A stretch of 64,000 nucleotides of DNA from JAWLFI01 sp964627995. GTDB lineage: Bacteria > Bacteroidota > Bacteroidia > Chitinophagales > Saprospiraceae. The notes below the pieces were generated by a model. The model searched no databases and was not told where the DNA came from. It saw only the letters and a list, made by a program, of their open reading frames with translations. Location: the NCBI GenBank assembly GCA_964627995.1, contig CAZVLN010000005.1:1-64000 (forward strand), written 5' to 3'. Each line of letters begins with the position of its first letter. The first letter of the stretch is position 1. Below are positions 17,066 to 26,220 of the stretch, one piece after another. Both the position numbers and the translations under genes were made by a program.

Positions 17066-18943
17066 ATGGCTAAAAGGAAAAATAAAAAGCGTAAAACAAG
17101 TCCGAAAAAATCGAGTCCAAATTGGATTAAGCCTCTCTTGATCTTATCAGCAGTTATTTTTCTGGCCTATATTCCAGTTTGGGATGCAGACTTCGTGTAT
17201 TGGGACGACGATGTAAATGTATATGAAAACCCGAATGTTCAGTCTTTGAGCGGAGAAAGTATTAAGCGTATTTTTTCTAGTCCTATTATTGGCAATTACA
17301 ATCCGCTGCCTATCCTTACCTTCGCCATTGAACATGCAATATTTGGTATGAATCCGGCAGCCATGCATGTGACCAATCTCATACTCCACATATTGGCTTG
17401 CCTGTTGGTGTTTTTTGTAAGTCGCCGACTAAAGCTTTCAGACACAGCATCTTTGCTAGTTGCTCTCCTATTCGCTCTACACCCGATGCGCGTAGAGTCA
17501 GTAGCTTGGATTACTGAACGCAAGGACGTATTATTTGCCGTTTTTTATTGGCTCTCCTTCTTATTTTACCTAAAATCATACAAAAAGAAAAAGTTCTTTT
17601 ATTATGCACTGCTGGTATTCCCACTCGCATTACTTTCTAAAATCCAAGCAGTATCTCTACCTCTGGCATTACTGTGTGCGGATTATATAATGAAAAAGGA
17701 TTTCAAGCTTAAATATATACTACAAAAATGGCCATTTTTCTTGCTTTCCCTAATCACGGGACTTGCTGGAATTTATTTTCTTCAAGGTCAGGGATCACTT
17801 AATCCCGATCAAACACAAGAGTTATTTACATGGACCGAGCGACCAATTATAGGTGCCTATTCCTTCATGATCTACCTATATAAACTAGTGTTACCCTATC
17901 CTATGTCTCCACTCTACCCCTACCCCGCCGGTTTGGGAGCCATTCACTATATTGTAGGAGCGGGTCTTTTACCTATAGCGGGATTGATTTATTACCTCTG
18001 GGCAAATAATTATAAAATTGCTGTCTTTAGTTTTGCATTTTTTATCGTTAACATCATATTCGTTTTGCAGGTTGTTGGCGCAGGTCAAGGATACTTAGCT
18101 GATCGATTTACCTATATAGGCTATTTTGGCTTTTTCTTTTTAGTGGGGAGCTGGTTCCAAAATCGGAAAAATAAAAAGCAAGCACTTACTATCAGTGCAG
18201 TTGTTCTATTGATTTTCGGTGCTTGGACCTTCCAACAAGCTAAGGTTTGGAAAAATAGCGATACGATGTGGTCACATGTACTGCAATTTTATCCCAACTC
18301 GCCCTTAGCTCTTGGAAATAGGGGGAATTATTACCGGGATCTTGGCGAATTGAAAAAAGCAGAAGCGGATTACACAAAAGCCATTAAAACAGACCCCACT
18401 CGACACGCCACTTTTAATAGTCGAGCAAAACTATACTTCAATGAGGGAAAACTGGAGCAGGCCCTCACAGACTATAATAATGCTATAAAACAAAATCCGG
18501 ATCGCGGAGAATATTATGGGAATCGGGGAGCCACCTACGCCAGACTTAATCGCTTCAATCAAGCCTTAGAAGATCTCAATACCGCTGTTCGACTGAACCC
18601 CAACCATGCGGCTTCCTACCTGAATAGAGGCGCGGTAAATGACCGCTTAGGAAATCTTAAAGCAGCACAAAACGATTTAAAAACATATTTACAGTTCAAA
18701 CCAAACGAGTCAAATATTTGGTATAATTACGCCTTGACATCCCTTAAACTTAATGATACTAACGAAGCTCTAAACGGAGTAAACCGAGCAATACAGCTCA
18801 ACCCCAATAATGGAGACTATTACAAACTACAAGCTAAAGTGTACATCCAGCGCAACCAAATGCAACAGGCTCAAAATGCTGCCTCAAAAGCAGCGCAATT
18901 GGGTAGACCTTTAGAACCCAACTGGCAGCAAAGATTGCAGTAA
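17066..18943 (+). CDS. multi-spanning membrane protein with C-terminal TPRs (TMTC-like)
   Basis: A 625-residue protein. A Lys/Arg-rich tail (1-17) precedes about ten hydrophobic helices (about 21-405) and six tetratricopeptide repeats (about 412-615). The first periplasmic loop holds an acidic cluster WDDDVNVYENPN, followed by NPLPILTFAIEH and ALHPMRVESVAWITERKD. This arrangement is that of the TMTC/GT-C-fold glycosyltransferases, in which an acidic residue of loop 1 is catalytic. By that analogy it may transfer a sugar from a lipid donor to exported proteins, with the TPRs binding substrate. The analogy is from memory of motifs and is not proof of activity. It follows hemD by 14 bp. Confidence 0.75.
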   Translation: MAKRKNKKRKTSPKKSSPNWIKPLLILSAVIFLAYIPVWDADFVYWDDDVNVYENPNVQSLSGESIKRIFSSPIIGNYNPLPILTFAIEHAIFGMNPAAMHVTNLILHILACLLVFFVSRRLKLSDTASLLVALLFALHPMRVESVAWITERKDVLFAVFYWLSFLFYLKSYKKKKFFYYALLVFPLALLSKIQAVSLPLALLCADYIMKKDFKLKYILQKWPFFLLSLITGLAGIYFLQGQGSLNPDQTQELFTWTERPIIGAYSFMIYLYKLVLPYPMSPLYPYPAGLGAIHYIVGAGLLPIAGLIYYLWANNYKIAVFSFAFFIVNIIFVLQVVGAGQGYLADRFTYIGYFGFFFLVGSWFQNRKNKKQALTISAVVLLIFGAWTFQQAKVWKNSDTMWSHVLQFYPNSPLALGNRGNYYRDLGELKKAEADYTKAIKTDPTRHATFNSRAKLYFNEGKLEQALTDYNNAIKQNPDRGEYYGNRGATYARLNRFNQALEDLNTAVRLNPNHAASYLNRGAVNDRLGNLKAAQNDLKTYLQFKPNESNIWYNYALTSLKLNDTNEALNGVNRAIQLNPNNGDYYKLQAKVYIQRNQMQQAQNAASKAAQLGRPLEPNWQQRLQ

Positions 18944-18986
18944 GGTTCGCTTGACTTTGCCTATATTTGCCCCAGAAGGTAAACTT

Positions 18987-20642
18987 ATGATCCAACAACT
19001 CTGGATTCAGAATTATGCGATAATTGAGGAGGTAGATATCCAGTTCTCTACTCAGATGACGACCATCACAGGAGAAACGGGCGCTGGTAAATCTATTATC
19101 ATGGGAGCCTTGGGCCTTATATTAGGTGAGCGGGCTGATACAAAAGTGCTTTATCAGAAAGAAGAAAAGTGTATCGTAGAAGGCACATTCGACATCTCAT
19201 CCTACCAACTGGAACCTTTTTTTGAAAAACACGACCTGGATTTCGACCCGGAATGTATCGTGCGCAGAGAAATTTATCCCAGCGGAAAAAGTCGGGCCTT
19301 TATCAATGACACTCCCTCAAACCTATCCGTTCTCAAAGAGATGAGTCAGTATATTATAGATTTGCATCGCCAATTTGACACGCTCGACATCAATCAAATT
19401 TCTTTTCAATTTAAAACACTCGATGCCTTAGCCGGTCAGAAGGAACAGGTCCTCGACTATCGCTCCGGATTTCGCGATCGGCAGAAATTACAGCAACAGC
19501 ATGCAGAACTGCAAGAAATGCAGCAGCAACGAGCGCGAGAACGCGAATTTCTCAGTTTTCAATTGGAAGAGTTAGTGCAGCTGGATTATCAAGCAGGCGA
19601 ATGGTATGAGCTGGACCAAAAATTACATACTCTCAGTCATGTCGAGGAACTTAAGAGTGCATTTCATGCCACATCTCAGGTTATTCTCGAATCAGAAACA
19701 AGCCTGGACGAAGTGCTGACCGACCTCATTCAAAAATACGAAAAGGCAGGTCCCGCAGCTGAGCCATTACTAAAACGATTGCAAGAGGTGCAAATCGAAA
19801 TGGAAGATATTGCCCGAGAGGCCGAGCAAGAAAGCGAGTCCATCGAATATGATCCGGCAGAGCAAGAACGCATCGAAGATCGAATGCAGGACATTTATCA
19901 ATTGCAGCAAAAACATCAACTAAAAGAAGCAGATGATCTGGAGGCCCGCAAAAATGACCTCGAGTCGCAATTAAGTCAGCTGAAGTCCGACGATGACCAA
20001 GTAGAAAAATTAGCAGCGGAAATTGAGACGCTCGAGAAAAATTTGCGCGCTAAAGCCAAAAAGATCTCTCAAAAACGAAGGGAAATCATTCCCAGCTTTC
20101 AAGAAAAAGTGGCCAATCGCCTTCAGGCCGTATCTATGCCTAATGCAGTGTTTAAGGTAGAAATGAAATCTGTTGAGGAATTGCAGCCGGCGGGAATCGA
20201 CTACGTTGAATTTACTTTCTCAGCCAATAAAGGCGCACCCACTGGAAAAATTCGCGATATCGCTTCCGGAGGTGAACTCTCGCGCCTGGCCCTAGCGATA
20301 AAGTCCATTGTAGCTGCAGCTATACCCCTTCCTACCCTAATGTTTGATGAAATCGATTCGGGTGTATCGGGAGATGTGGCACTTAAAATGGGACGAATCC
20401 TCAAATCGCTATCCCGAGATCACCAGGTAATCGTAATTACACATTCCCCACAAATTTCAGCACAAGGGGATTTACACTATTTTGTCTATAAAGAAACAAA
20501 CGAGGAACGCACGTTTACCCGGGTGAAAAGCCTCGAGGGATCTGATCGTGCCTATGCCATTGCGACAATGCTTAGCAGTGATCCACCATCTAAAGCTGCT
20601 TTGGCAAACGCAAACGACTTATTAAAACAAAAACTTGAATAA
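18987..20642 (+). CDS. recN: DNA repair protein RecN
   Basis: A 551-residue SMC-like ATPase for double-strand-break repair. Walker A GETGAGKS is at 29-36, and two long coiled-coil arms (about 155-380) rich in Glu, Gln and Lys follow. The C-terminal head has signature SGGELSRLALAIK and Walker B LMFDEIDSGVSG. I chose the ATG at 18987 because the fold starts MIQQLWIQNYAIIEEVDI; the frame from 18951 adds twelve residues unlike the family. It is followed by fabI after 2 bp. Confidence 0.95.
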   Translation: MIQQLWIQNYAIIEEVDIQFSTQMTTITGETGAGKSIIMGALGLILGERADTKVLYQKEEKCIVEGTFDISSYQLEPFFEKHDLDFDPECIVRREIYPSGKSRAFINDTPSNLSVLKEMSQYIIDLHRQFDTLDINQISFQFKTLDALAGQKEQVLDYRSGFRDRQKLQQQHAELQEMQQQRAREREFLSFQLEELVQLDYQAGEWYELDQKLHTLSHVEELKSAFHATSQVILESETSLDEVLTDLIQKYEKAGPAAEPLLKRLQEVQIEMEDIAREAEQESESIEYDPAEQERIEDRMQDIYQLQQKHQLKEADDLEARKNDLESQLSQLKSDDDQVEKLAAEIETLEKNLRAKAKKISQKRREIIPSFQEKVANRLQAVSMPNAVFKVEMKSVEELQPAGIDYVEFTFSANKGAPTGKIRDIASGGELSRLALAIKSIVAAAIPLPTLMFDEIDSGVSGDVALKMGRILKSLSRDHQVIVITHSPQISAQGDLHYFVYKETNEERTFTRVKSLEGSDRAYAIATMLSSDPPSKAALANANDLLKQKLE

Positions 20643-20644
20643 CC

Positions 20645-21448
20645 ATGAGTAACGGATTATTAAAAGGAAAGCGAGGAATTATTTTTGGAGCATTAGATGA
20701 AAAGTCTATTGCCTGGAAAGTCGCAGAGCGCTGCGTAGAAGAAGGAGCTAAAATCACCTTGACTAATGCCCCAGTCGCCTTGCGATTTGGCGGAATTCAT
20801 GAATTGGGTGAAAAACTTGGAGCTGAAATCATTCCGGCCGATGCTACTAAAATGGACGATTTAGAAAATTTATTTTCTAAGTCACAAGAGATATTGGGAG
20901 GTAAAATCGATTTCTTTCTCCATGCTATTGGCATGTCTATCAACGTGCGAAAGAAAAAGGAGTACACCGACCTCAATCACGATTGGATGCAAAAAAGTCT
21001 GGACATCTCATCCATTTCGTTCCATAAGTGCATGCAAGTTGCTTACCAAAACGATAGTATGCAGGATTGGGGTTCCATTCTGGCGCTAAGCTACATTGCA
21101 GCCCAGCGTACATTCCCCGATTATAGCGAAATGGCCGAATCCAAAGCCCTATTGGAGTCTTTTGCACGTAGCTTTGGCTATCATTTCGGCGAAAAAAATA
21201 ACGTTCGTGTCAATACCATTTCCCAATCACCCACCATGACCACAGCAGGAAGCGGTGTGAAAGGATTTGACGACTTTTATTCCTATGCTGAAAAAATGTC
21301 GCCCCTTGGTAATGCCACGGCAGAGGAGTGCGCAGATTACTGCGTATTTATGTTCTCCGACCTCTCCCGAAAAATTACAATGCAAAACCTATTCCACGAC
21401 GGCGGATTTTCGTCTATGGGCGTACACCCGGAGATTCTGGGCGATTAA
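20645..21448 (+). CDS. fabI: enoyl-[acyl-carrier-protein] reductase (NADH)
   Basis: A 267-residue short-chain dehydrogenase-fold enzyme for the last step of fatty acid elongation. Visible features are the FabI-type cofactor motif GALDEKSIAWKVAERC, FLHAIGMSI, the catalytic Tyr and Lys in PDYSEMAESKALLE, and SQSPTMTTAGSGVKGF. The length is typical. It closes the plus-strand run, is probably cotranscribed with recN, and is followed by two structured repeats. Confidence 0.95.
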   Translation: MSNGLLKGKRGIIFGALDEKSIAWKVAERCVEEGAKITLTNAPVALRFGGIHELGEKLGAEIIPADATKMDDLENLFSKSQEILGGKIDFFLHAIGMSINVRKKKEYTDLNHDWMQKSLDISSISFHKCMQVAYQNDSMQDWGSILALSYIAAQRTFPDYSEMAESKALLESFARSFGYHFGEKNNVRVNTISQSPTMTTAGSGVKGFDDFYSYAEKMSPLGNATAEECADYCVFMFSDLSRKITMQNLFHDGGFSSMGVHPEILGD

Positions 21449-21466
21449 TCCATTTTAATTTTATTT

Positions 21467-21587
21467 GGCGGTGCCCCCCGAGTTCCGGCTAGTGCCGGAT
21501 CTCGAGGGTCGGGCTATGCGGGGGTTCCGTACCCAAAGAATTGGGTACCCGCACGCATGACGTGCGGCCCCTACTATCCCTCACCGG
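21467..21587 (+). repeat. structured GC-rich intergenic repeat, type A (copy A2)
   Basis: The head is GGCGGTGCCCC. Hairpin 1 is imperfect, with arms CCGAGTTCCGGC and GCCGGATCTCGAG around a TAGT loop. The centre is GGTCGGGCTATGCGGGGGT. Hairpin 2 (GTACCCAA, loop AGAA, TTGGGTAC) is at 21529-21548, hairpin 3 (CCGCACG, loop CATGA, CGTGCGG) is at 21549-21567, and the tail is CTACTATCCCTCACCGG. It aligns to copy A1 with unrelated hairpins 1 and 2. It starts 18 bp after the fabI stop codon. Confidence 0.75.
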
Positions 21588-21682
21588 AAGAATACTTTCA
21601 CTTGACCCTATTGTCTTTCGGTTTTCCATTCAAATAATAAGAGACCTATTTTCACGATGGCAAATAAAAATCCTGAATATTC

Positions 21683-21840
21683 CCGGCAGGGATAGCAGCG
21701 ATAGAAGCCGGGCGAGTGGGCGATGCAGCCAACGAGCGAGGAGGCGACCCACGGAAGCCCTACACAGCCGGCCGGATGCCGGCCGATCGCCCGGCTACTG
21801 CAAGCGGATAGCCCGGCCACGCCTCTGGGCGTGGGCCGGC
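21683..21840 (-). repeat. structured GC-rich intergenic repeat, type B (copy B2)
   Basis: Read on the minus strand: hairpin 1 (CCCACGCC, loop CAGA, GGCGTGG), centre CGGGCTATCCGCTTGCAGTA, a second GC palindrome (GCCGGC...GCCGGC), the block CGCCTCCTCGCTC, then the tail CTGCTATCCCTGCCGGGA. It aligns to B1 at 1869-2043 with different hairpins. It faces A2 across about 95 bp in the gap between fabI and the porin gene. Confidence 0.7.
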
Positions 21841-21980
21841 ATGAAAAAAATTCAAAGAATTAATATGGCCTTCTCCCAGAAAGCAAATTATATCTTGCGT
21901 CCTTCCCCATTCAAGGCGACCCAATTCCCTCAATAAAATTGTACTTTTACGCCTGGATACAAATCGTTTCTTGCCAAATT

Positions 21981-23894
21981 ATGAAATTTATTCACCCGGC
22001 TTATCGATCAATTGTGATGGTCCACTTACTGTGGTGGGCGCTGCTGGCGTGCGGACTGGAGACTGAGGCACGGGGACAAGAATTAGAATCAGCTGAACCG
22101 ACTGCATCGGAGACGCCTGCAGACTCCTTACCCCAAAATACAGCTGCTGAAGAAGACCCTTTTCGATTCGATCCGGGTAATGAAATTCGGGTTTTTTATC
22201 CGGGGATGGATAGAGCTGACCGGATTTTTTCAGATACGGTTTTCGGCCCTGAATTTTTGCAGTATGACCCGGCACGAAGAAATGTTGATATCGGGCATTT
22301 ACATGGTGGGTATGTAGGGAGTTCGATTTTTCCCACCTATTTTAGATATCAGCGACATATGGGATTTGAGGTGGGGCATCGTGCCTATGATCTATACAAG
22401 TTAGATTTAGACACCCTGCCCTATTATGAATCTGATGTGGCCTATTCTGATGTGATGTACGCGCAGGGAGGATCCCAGGTGGAGACGCAAACGGAAGCTA
22501 ATTTTGGTACGCAATTTCAAAATCAGTATATATCCGTTAATTATCGCAGAATAAATAATACCGGTGTTTTCAATAATCAAAGGGCTGTGCACACCGCCTT
22601 ATCCTTGGGATATCTATATCAATCAGAAAAAGCCTTATTAAATGTAAAGTTTGGCTCTAACGTAATTCAGGACAGGTTTAACAATGGTGTCGAGACAGAT
22701 ACACTGTTTGGGGCAGATTTGGCTGGCATAGGATCTAATATCCCTGTTATCTCAGAAGAAAGCCAGGGACGACATCAGCAAAGACGTTACTTAGTAAATT
22801 ATCAACGGCAGGTCAAAGCAGGCCAATTCATGGATAGTTGGGCGCTGGAACTGGAATATGATCAATCCTACATCAAATTTTTTGATGAAAGCCCAGACTC
22901 AGTTTTTTACTCTCCATTTTATATAGACTCCAGAGGGCTCAGGCAAAGTATCCGTTGGTCGACCTGGCAGGGCCGATTAGAATTCTCTAAACAATCGAGT
23001 GGCGTTCTTCGCTACACAGCAGGCATGGAGTTGGGTCGTATAAATGTCAGACAGGAGCCCATTCAATACAACATATGGCAATGGCGGGGCTATGGTAACT
23101 TAGACCTGATCTTATCAAAAAATTTAAATCTATCAGCCAAAACGGAGTTGGGAACTCAAAATAATAATCCGGAATATACGCTGGAAGCAAGACTGAAAGC
23201 CGGGAATGACCTGATTTCGTTAGAGGGTGTCTATGCGTCCTCCTCACTAGTTGCCGATTTAGTCGAGCGACAACTTTATCTAAGAGGCAACCAGCTATAT
23301 AATACTGCAAGCTCAAATATCTTTCACAATCAAATTGGTGGAGTACTGTCTTTAGATAGATTCGGTTTTAAAACTGAATTGTACTTCCAAAATATTGAGA
23401 ACTTTAGATTTTGGCAGCGAGGAGATTTAGCACCTAATATCACAAATCTGAACTTATTGCAATTTAAAGCTCAGCATAAATGGCAATGGAAAAGCTTAGT
23501 AAATAATAATGTATTTGCTTATCAGGCTACTGATTCGGATCAACTTCCCGTTCCGGAGTGGCAGGGTCGACATAGCTTATTTCTAGACACTCGGATTTTG
23601 AATCGAACGATGCACATTAGATCGGGACTGGAGCTGCGGTACTATCTCAATTATACTGCTCCTCAATATCAAGCGTTTTACGGGACATTCTTTGTTATTC
23701 AGGACGCCCCATTTGATACTTCCCCTTACCTTTTAGATTACTTTTTCGCTTTTGATGTCCAGAGTTTCCATGTCTTATTGCGATTTGAAAACCTCAATAG
23801 CTTCATTCGCCCCACTCGCTTTTATACCCTGTATAGGCATCCTTCAAATTCTTTCAATTTCAGATTATCTCTACGGTGGCGCATTCCGGGCTAA
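21981..23894 (+). CDS. putative beta-barrel porin of the outer membrane
   Basis: A 637-residue protein with an N-terminal signal sequence (MKFIHPAYRSI... to about the alanine-rich ARGQ), an acidic linker (about 30-55), then alternating hydrophobic/polar beta strands to the end. It resembles the Bacteroidota 'putative porin' group, with the early motif RFDPGNEIRVFYPG and many aromatic belt residues. The C-terminal strand FNFRLSLRWRIPG suits barrel insertion. I chose the ATG at 21981 so that the charged n-region starts the signal peptide; the longer frame from 21939 adds 14 residues. It is preceded by two repeats and converges on the LOG-family gene. Confidence 0.78.
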   Translation: MKFIHPAYRSIVMVHLLWWALLACGLETEARGQELESAEPTASETPADSLPQNTAAEEDPFRFDPGNEIRVFYPGMDRADRIFSDTVFGPEFLQYDPARRNVDIGHLHGGYVGSSIFPTYFRYQRHMGFEVGHRAYDLYKLDLDTLPYYESDVAYSDVMYAQGGSQVETQTEANFGTQFQNQYISVNYRRINNTGVFNNQRAVHTALSLGYLYQSEKALLNVKFGSNVIQDRFNNGVETDTLFGADLAGIGSNIPVISEESQGRHQQRRYLVNYQRQVKAGQFMDSWALELEYDQSYIKFFDESPDSVFYSPFYIDSRGLRQSIRWSTWQGRLEFSKQSSGVLRYTAGMELGRINVRQEPIQYNIWQWRGYGNLDLILSKNLNLSAKTELGTQNNNPEYTLEARLKAGNDLISLEGVYASSSLVADLVERQLYLRGNQLYNTASSNIFHNQIGGVLSLDRFGFKTELYFQNIENFRFWQRGDLAPNITNLNLLQFKAQHKWQWKSLVNNNVFAYQATDSDQLPVPEWQGRHSLFLDTRILNRTMHIRSGLELRYYLNYTAPQYQAFYGTFFVIQDAPFDTSPYLLDYFFAFDVQSFHVLLRFENLNSFIRPTRFYTLYRHPSNSFNFRLSLRWRIPG

Positions 23895-23968
23895 TCACGA
23901 GCAGGATTTGTTATAACTAAGAAATGCTTTACCCTTTTCCGCTTAGGGGATCCTAGGTTTGCAGAAGT

Positions 23969-24685
23969 CTAGAGCTCGTAATTGGGTTCCAATGCATGAT
24001 CTTGATCGTCTTCGTAAAAGCGCTTGATGATTGCGACCGCTTCTTCAGCATCATCGGTTAGGGAGAAGAGATCTAAATCCTTCTCGTTAATATTGGACTC
24101 TGTTCCCAGCATCTGGTTCTTTATCCAGTCGATCAGTCCGGACCAAAAGGAAACCCCCATTAAAATTACGGGGACACTGGTTATTTTCTTTGTCTGAATC
24201 AATGTAAGCACCTCAAATAATTCATCCATCGTGCCGAAACCACCCGGCAAGACAATAAAGCCCTGTGCATACTTCACAAACATTACTTTACGAACAAAAA
24301 AGTATTTGTGATTTAAAATTTTATCAGGATCGATAAAATCATTATTGGACTGCTCGAAGGGTAAATTGATATTTAAGCCAACGCTCATTCCGTTATTCTG
24401 AAATGCTCCTTTATTTCCCGCCTCCATGATACCGGGACCACCTCCCGTGATCACGCCAAAGCCTTCGTCGGTAAGAATACGGGCCACGTCAGAAGCTAAT
24501 TTATAATACTTTTCATCGGGCATTGTGCGTGCAGATCCAAAAATAGAAATGCAGGGGCCCATTTTATTTAGGGTATCAAATCCATCAACAAATTCAGAAA
24601 TCACCTTGAACATCGTCCAGGAGTTTTCTGCCTTAAACTGATTCCATCTACGCTGCTGTTTTGCTTTAGACTTTTCCATACTCAT
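23969..24685 (-). CDS. LOG-family (lysine decarboxylase-like) protein
   Basis: A 238-residue Rossmann-fold protein of the TIGR00730 / LOG group. The motif GGGPGIMEAGNKGAF and the signature LPGGFGTMDELFEVL (PGGxGT) are both present, as expected for nucleoside 5'-monophosphate phosphoribohydrolases. The substrate may be AMP or another nucleotide. The N-terminal 35 residues form a basic extension before the fold. The gene stands alone between the convergent porin gene and the response-regulator gene. Confidence 0.85.
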   Translation of the reverse strand: MSMEKSKAKQQRRWNQFKAENSWTMFKVISEFVDGFDTLNKMGPCISIFGSARTMPDEKYYKLASDVARILTDEGFGVITGGGPGIMEAGNKGAFQNNGMSVGLNINLPFEQSNNDFIDPDKILNHKYFFVRKVMFVKYAQGFIVLPGGFGTMDELFEVLTLIQTKKITSVPVILMGVSFWSGLIDWIKNQMLGTESNINEKDLDLFSLTDDAEEAVAIIKRFYEDDQDHALEPNYEL

Positions 24686-24759
24686 GTAATCGCTCTTCGT
24701 AAACTAATAAAGACATCCGTTTTATAATGAATAAACAGGCGGCGCAAGATAAAGAAATA

Positions 24760-26049
24760 TTAGGTAGAAGACTTGAACTCCTTATATTCTTTCCTCATAT
24801 ATGCCTCAACATCATCGAAGTTGTCAAATTCAGAGAAAAGTTCTTTAAAACGGGAACAAGGCGCGGATTGAGGGTATACATAAGCTTTAACATCTTGGAT
24901 AGAAATTGCTTTTCCACTTAGAATGATGAGCCGCTCAACCACATTGCGCAATTCTCTAATATTACCAGTCCATTCAAGGTCTTGTAAAGCTTCTACCGCT
25001 GTTTTAGAAAATCTTTTTTCATTTGTCCCGTATTCTTTGCAAATAGATCGATTGAAATGATCAATTAAGTAAGGAATATCATCAGCACGATCTTTCAAAT
25101 CCGGAACATGTACTAGTATTACTGCAAGGCGATGGTACAAATCCTCGCGAAACTTGCCATTTCTGATTTCTTCTTGCAAATCTTTATTAGTAGCAGCAAT
25201 TACGCGAACATCCACTTGGATTTCCCTATCACCTCCTACCCGACTAATACACTTTTCTTGCAGAGCTCTGAGAACTTTAGCCTGAGCAGACAAACTCATA
25301 TCACCAACTTCATCGAGGAAAAGAGTACCTTCATTGGCCTGCTCAAATTTCCCGATGCGCTGCTTTACGGCAGAGGTAAAAGCTCCTTTTTCATGACCAA
25401 ATAATTCACTTTCAATAAGTTCGGCTGGAATTGCAGCGCAGTTAACCTCAACTAGAGGTTTCTTACATCGCTGAGATTTGGCGTGGATCCACCGTGCCAC
25501 CAGCTCCTTGCCTGTACCATTATTACCTGTAATCAGAACACGGGCATCAGTTGGAGCTACTCGATCAATATTACTCTTGATCTCTTGAATAGCATTTGAA
25601 TTGCCAATCATTTCCGGAGCCTGACTTTTACCCACCTTACTTTTAAGTTGTTTGGTTTCAGTAACTAAATTCGTTTTGTCCAAGGCATTACGGACTGTTA
25701 TTAGCAACCGATTTAGATCGGGCGGTTTAGAAATAAAATCGAAAGCTCCTTTTTTTACAGCTTCGACCGCTGTATCTATGGTTCCATGTCCGGAAATCAT
25801 AATAATGGCCGTCTCCGGCGCGATGATTTGAACCCGCTCCAGCGCTTCCATCCCATCCATCTTTGGCATTTTAATATCTAAAATGATGAGATTATACTTG
25901 CGCTGTTTCACCTTGACAACACACTCCATCCCATCAGCAGCTTCATCCACTGTATAATTTTGATATTCGAGCACCTCTCTTAGAGCTGAGCGAATGCTTT
26001 TTTCATCATCAACGATGAGAATCCTAGCTTTTGATTTTGATTGAGCCAT
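24760..26049 (-). CDS. NtrC-type response regulator with no DNA-binding domain
   Basis: A 429-residue two-domain protein. The receiver domain (about 7-125) has phosphoacceptor Asp58 in LIILDIKMPKMDG. The AAA+ domain (about 147-380) has Walker A GNNGTGKE (175-182), the sigma-54 contact loop GAFTSA (222-227, canonical GAFTGA) and Walker B TLFLDEVGD. Past the AAA+ lid there are only about 50 acidic residues ending EYMRKEYKEFKSST-like, with no Fis-type helix-turn-helix. The other two frames downstream do not encode one, so a frameshift is unlikely. It may activate sigma-54 from solution or through a partner. No sensor kinase adjoins it; an NtrY-like kinase lies at 42178. Confidence 0.88.
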   Translation of the reverse strand: MAQSKSKARILIVDDEKSIRSALREVLEYQNYTVDEAADGMECVVKVKQRKYNLIILDIKMPKMDGMEALERVQIIAPETAIIMISGHGTIDTAVEAVKKGAFDFISKPPDLNRLLITVRNALDKTNLVTETKQLKSKVGKSQAPEMIGNSNAIQEIKSNIDRVAPTDARVLITGNNGTGKELVARWIHAKSQRCKKPLVEVNCAAIPAELIESELFGHEKGAFTSAVKQRIGKFEQANEGTLFLDEVGDMSLSAQAKVLRALQEKCISRVGGDREIQVDVRVIAATNKDLQEEIRNGKFREDLYHRLAVILVHVPDLKDRADDIPYLIDHFNRSICKEYGTNEKRFSKTAVEALQDLEWTGNIRELRNVVERLIILSGKAISIQDVKAYVYPQSAPCSRFKELFSEFDNFDDVEAYMRKEYKEFKSST

Positions 26050-26085
26050 AACTGTACACTACTTATTTACAGTCACAATTATATG

Positions 26086-26142
26086 ACATTTTTTTATAAT
26101 ATGAAAGGATGGTGAGAACTTATTACATTTTTTTATAATATG
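26086..26142. repeat. 18-bp perfect direct repeat upstream of the NtrC-type gene
   Basis: The sequence ACATTTTTTTATAATATG occurs at 26086-26103 and again, identically, at 26125-26142, 39 bp apart. It lies 37-93 bp upstream of the response-regulator start at 26049, where regulatory sites would be. It could be a duplicated regulator site or promoter; no protein can be named. Confidence 0.5.
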
Positions 26143-26220
26143 TTATTTTACTACTAGCTTATTTCAAACAGCTCAATTTGATTTTAAGACTATCAAGATT
26201 TGTATTATAGTTATACGGAC

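Noticed and set aside
21541..21936. 131-codon open frame between fabI and the porin gene
   Set aside because: It spans the tail of repeat A2 and all of B2; GC-rich repeats produce few stops. No family resemblance.
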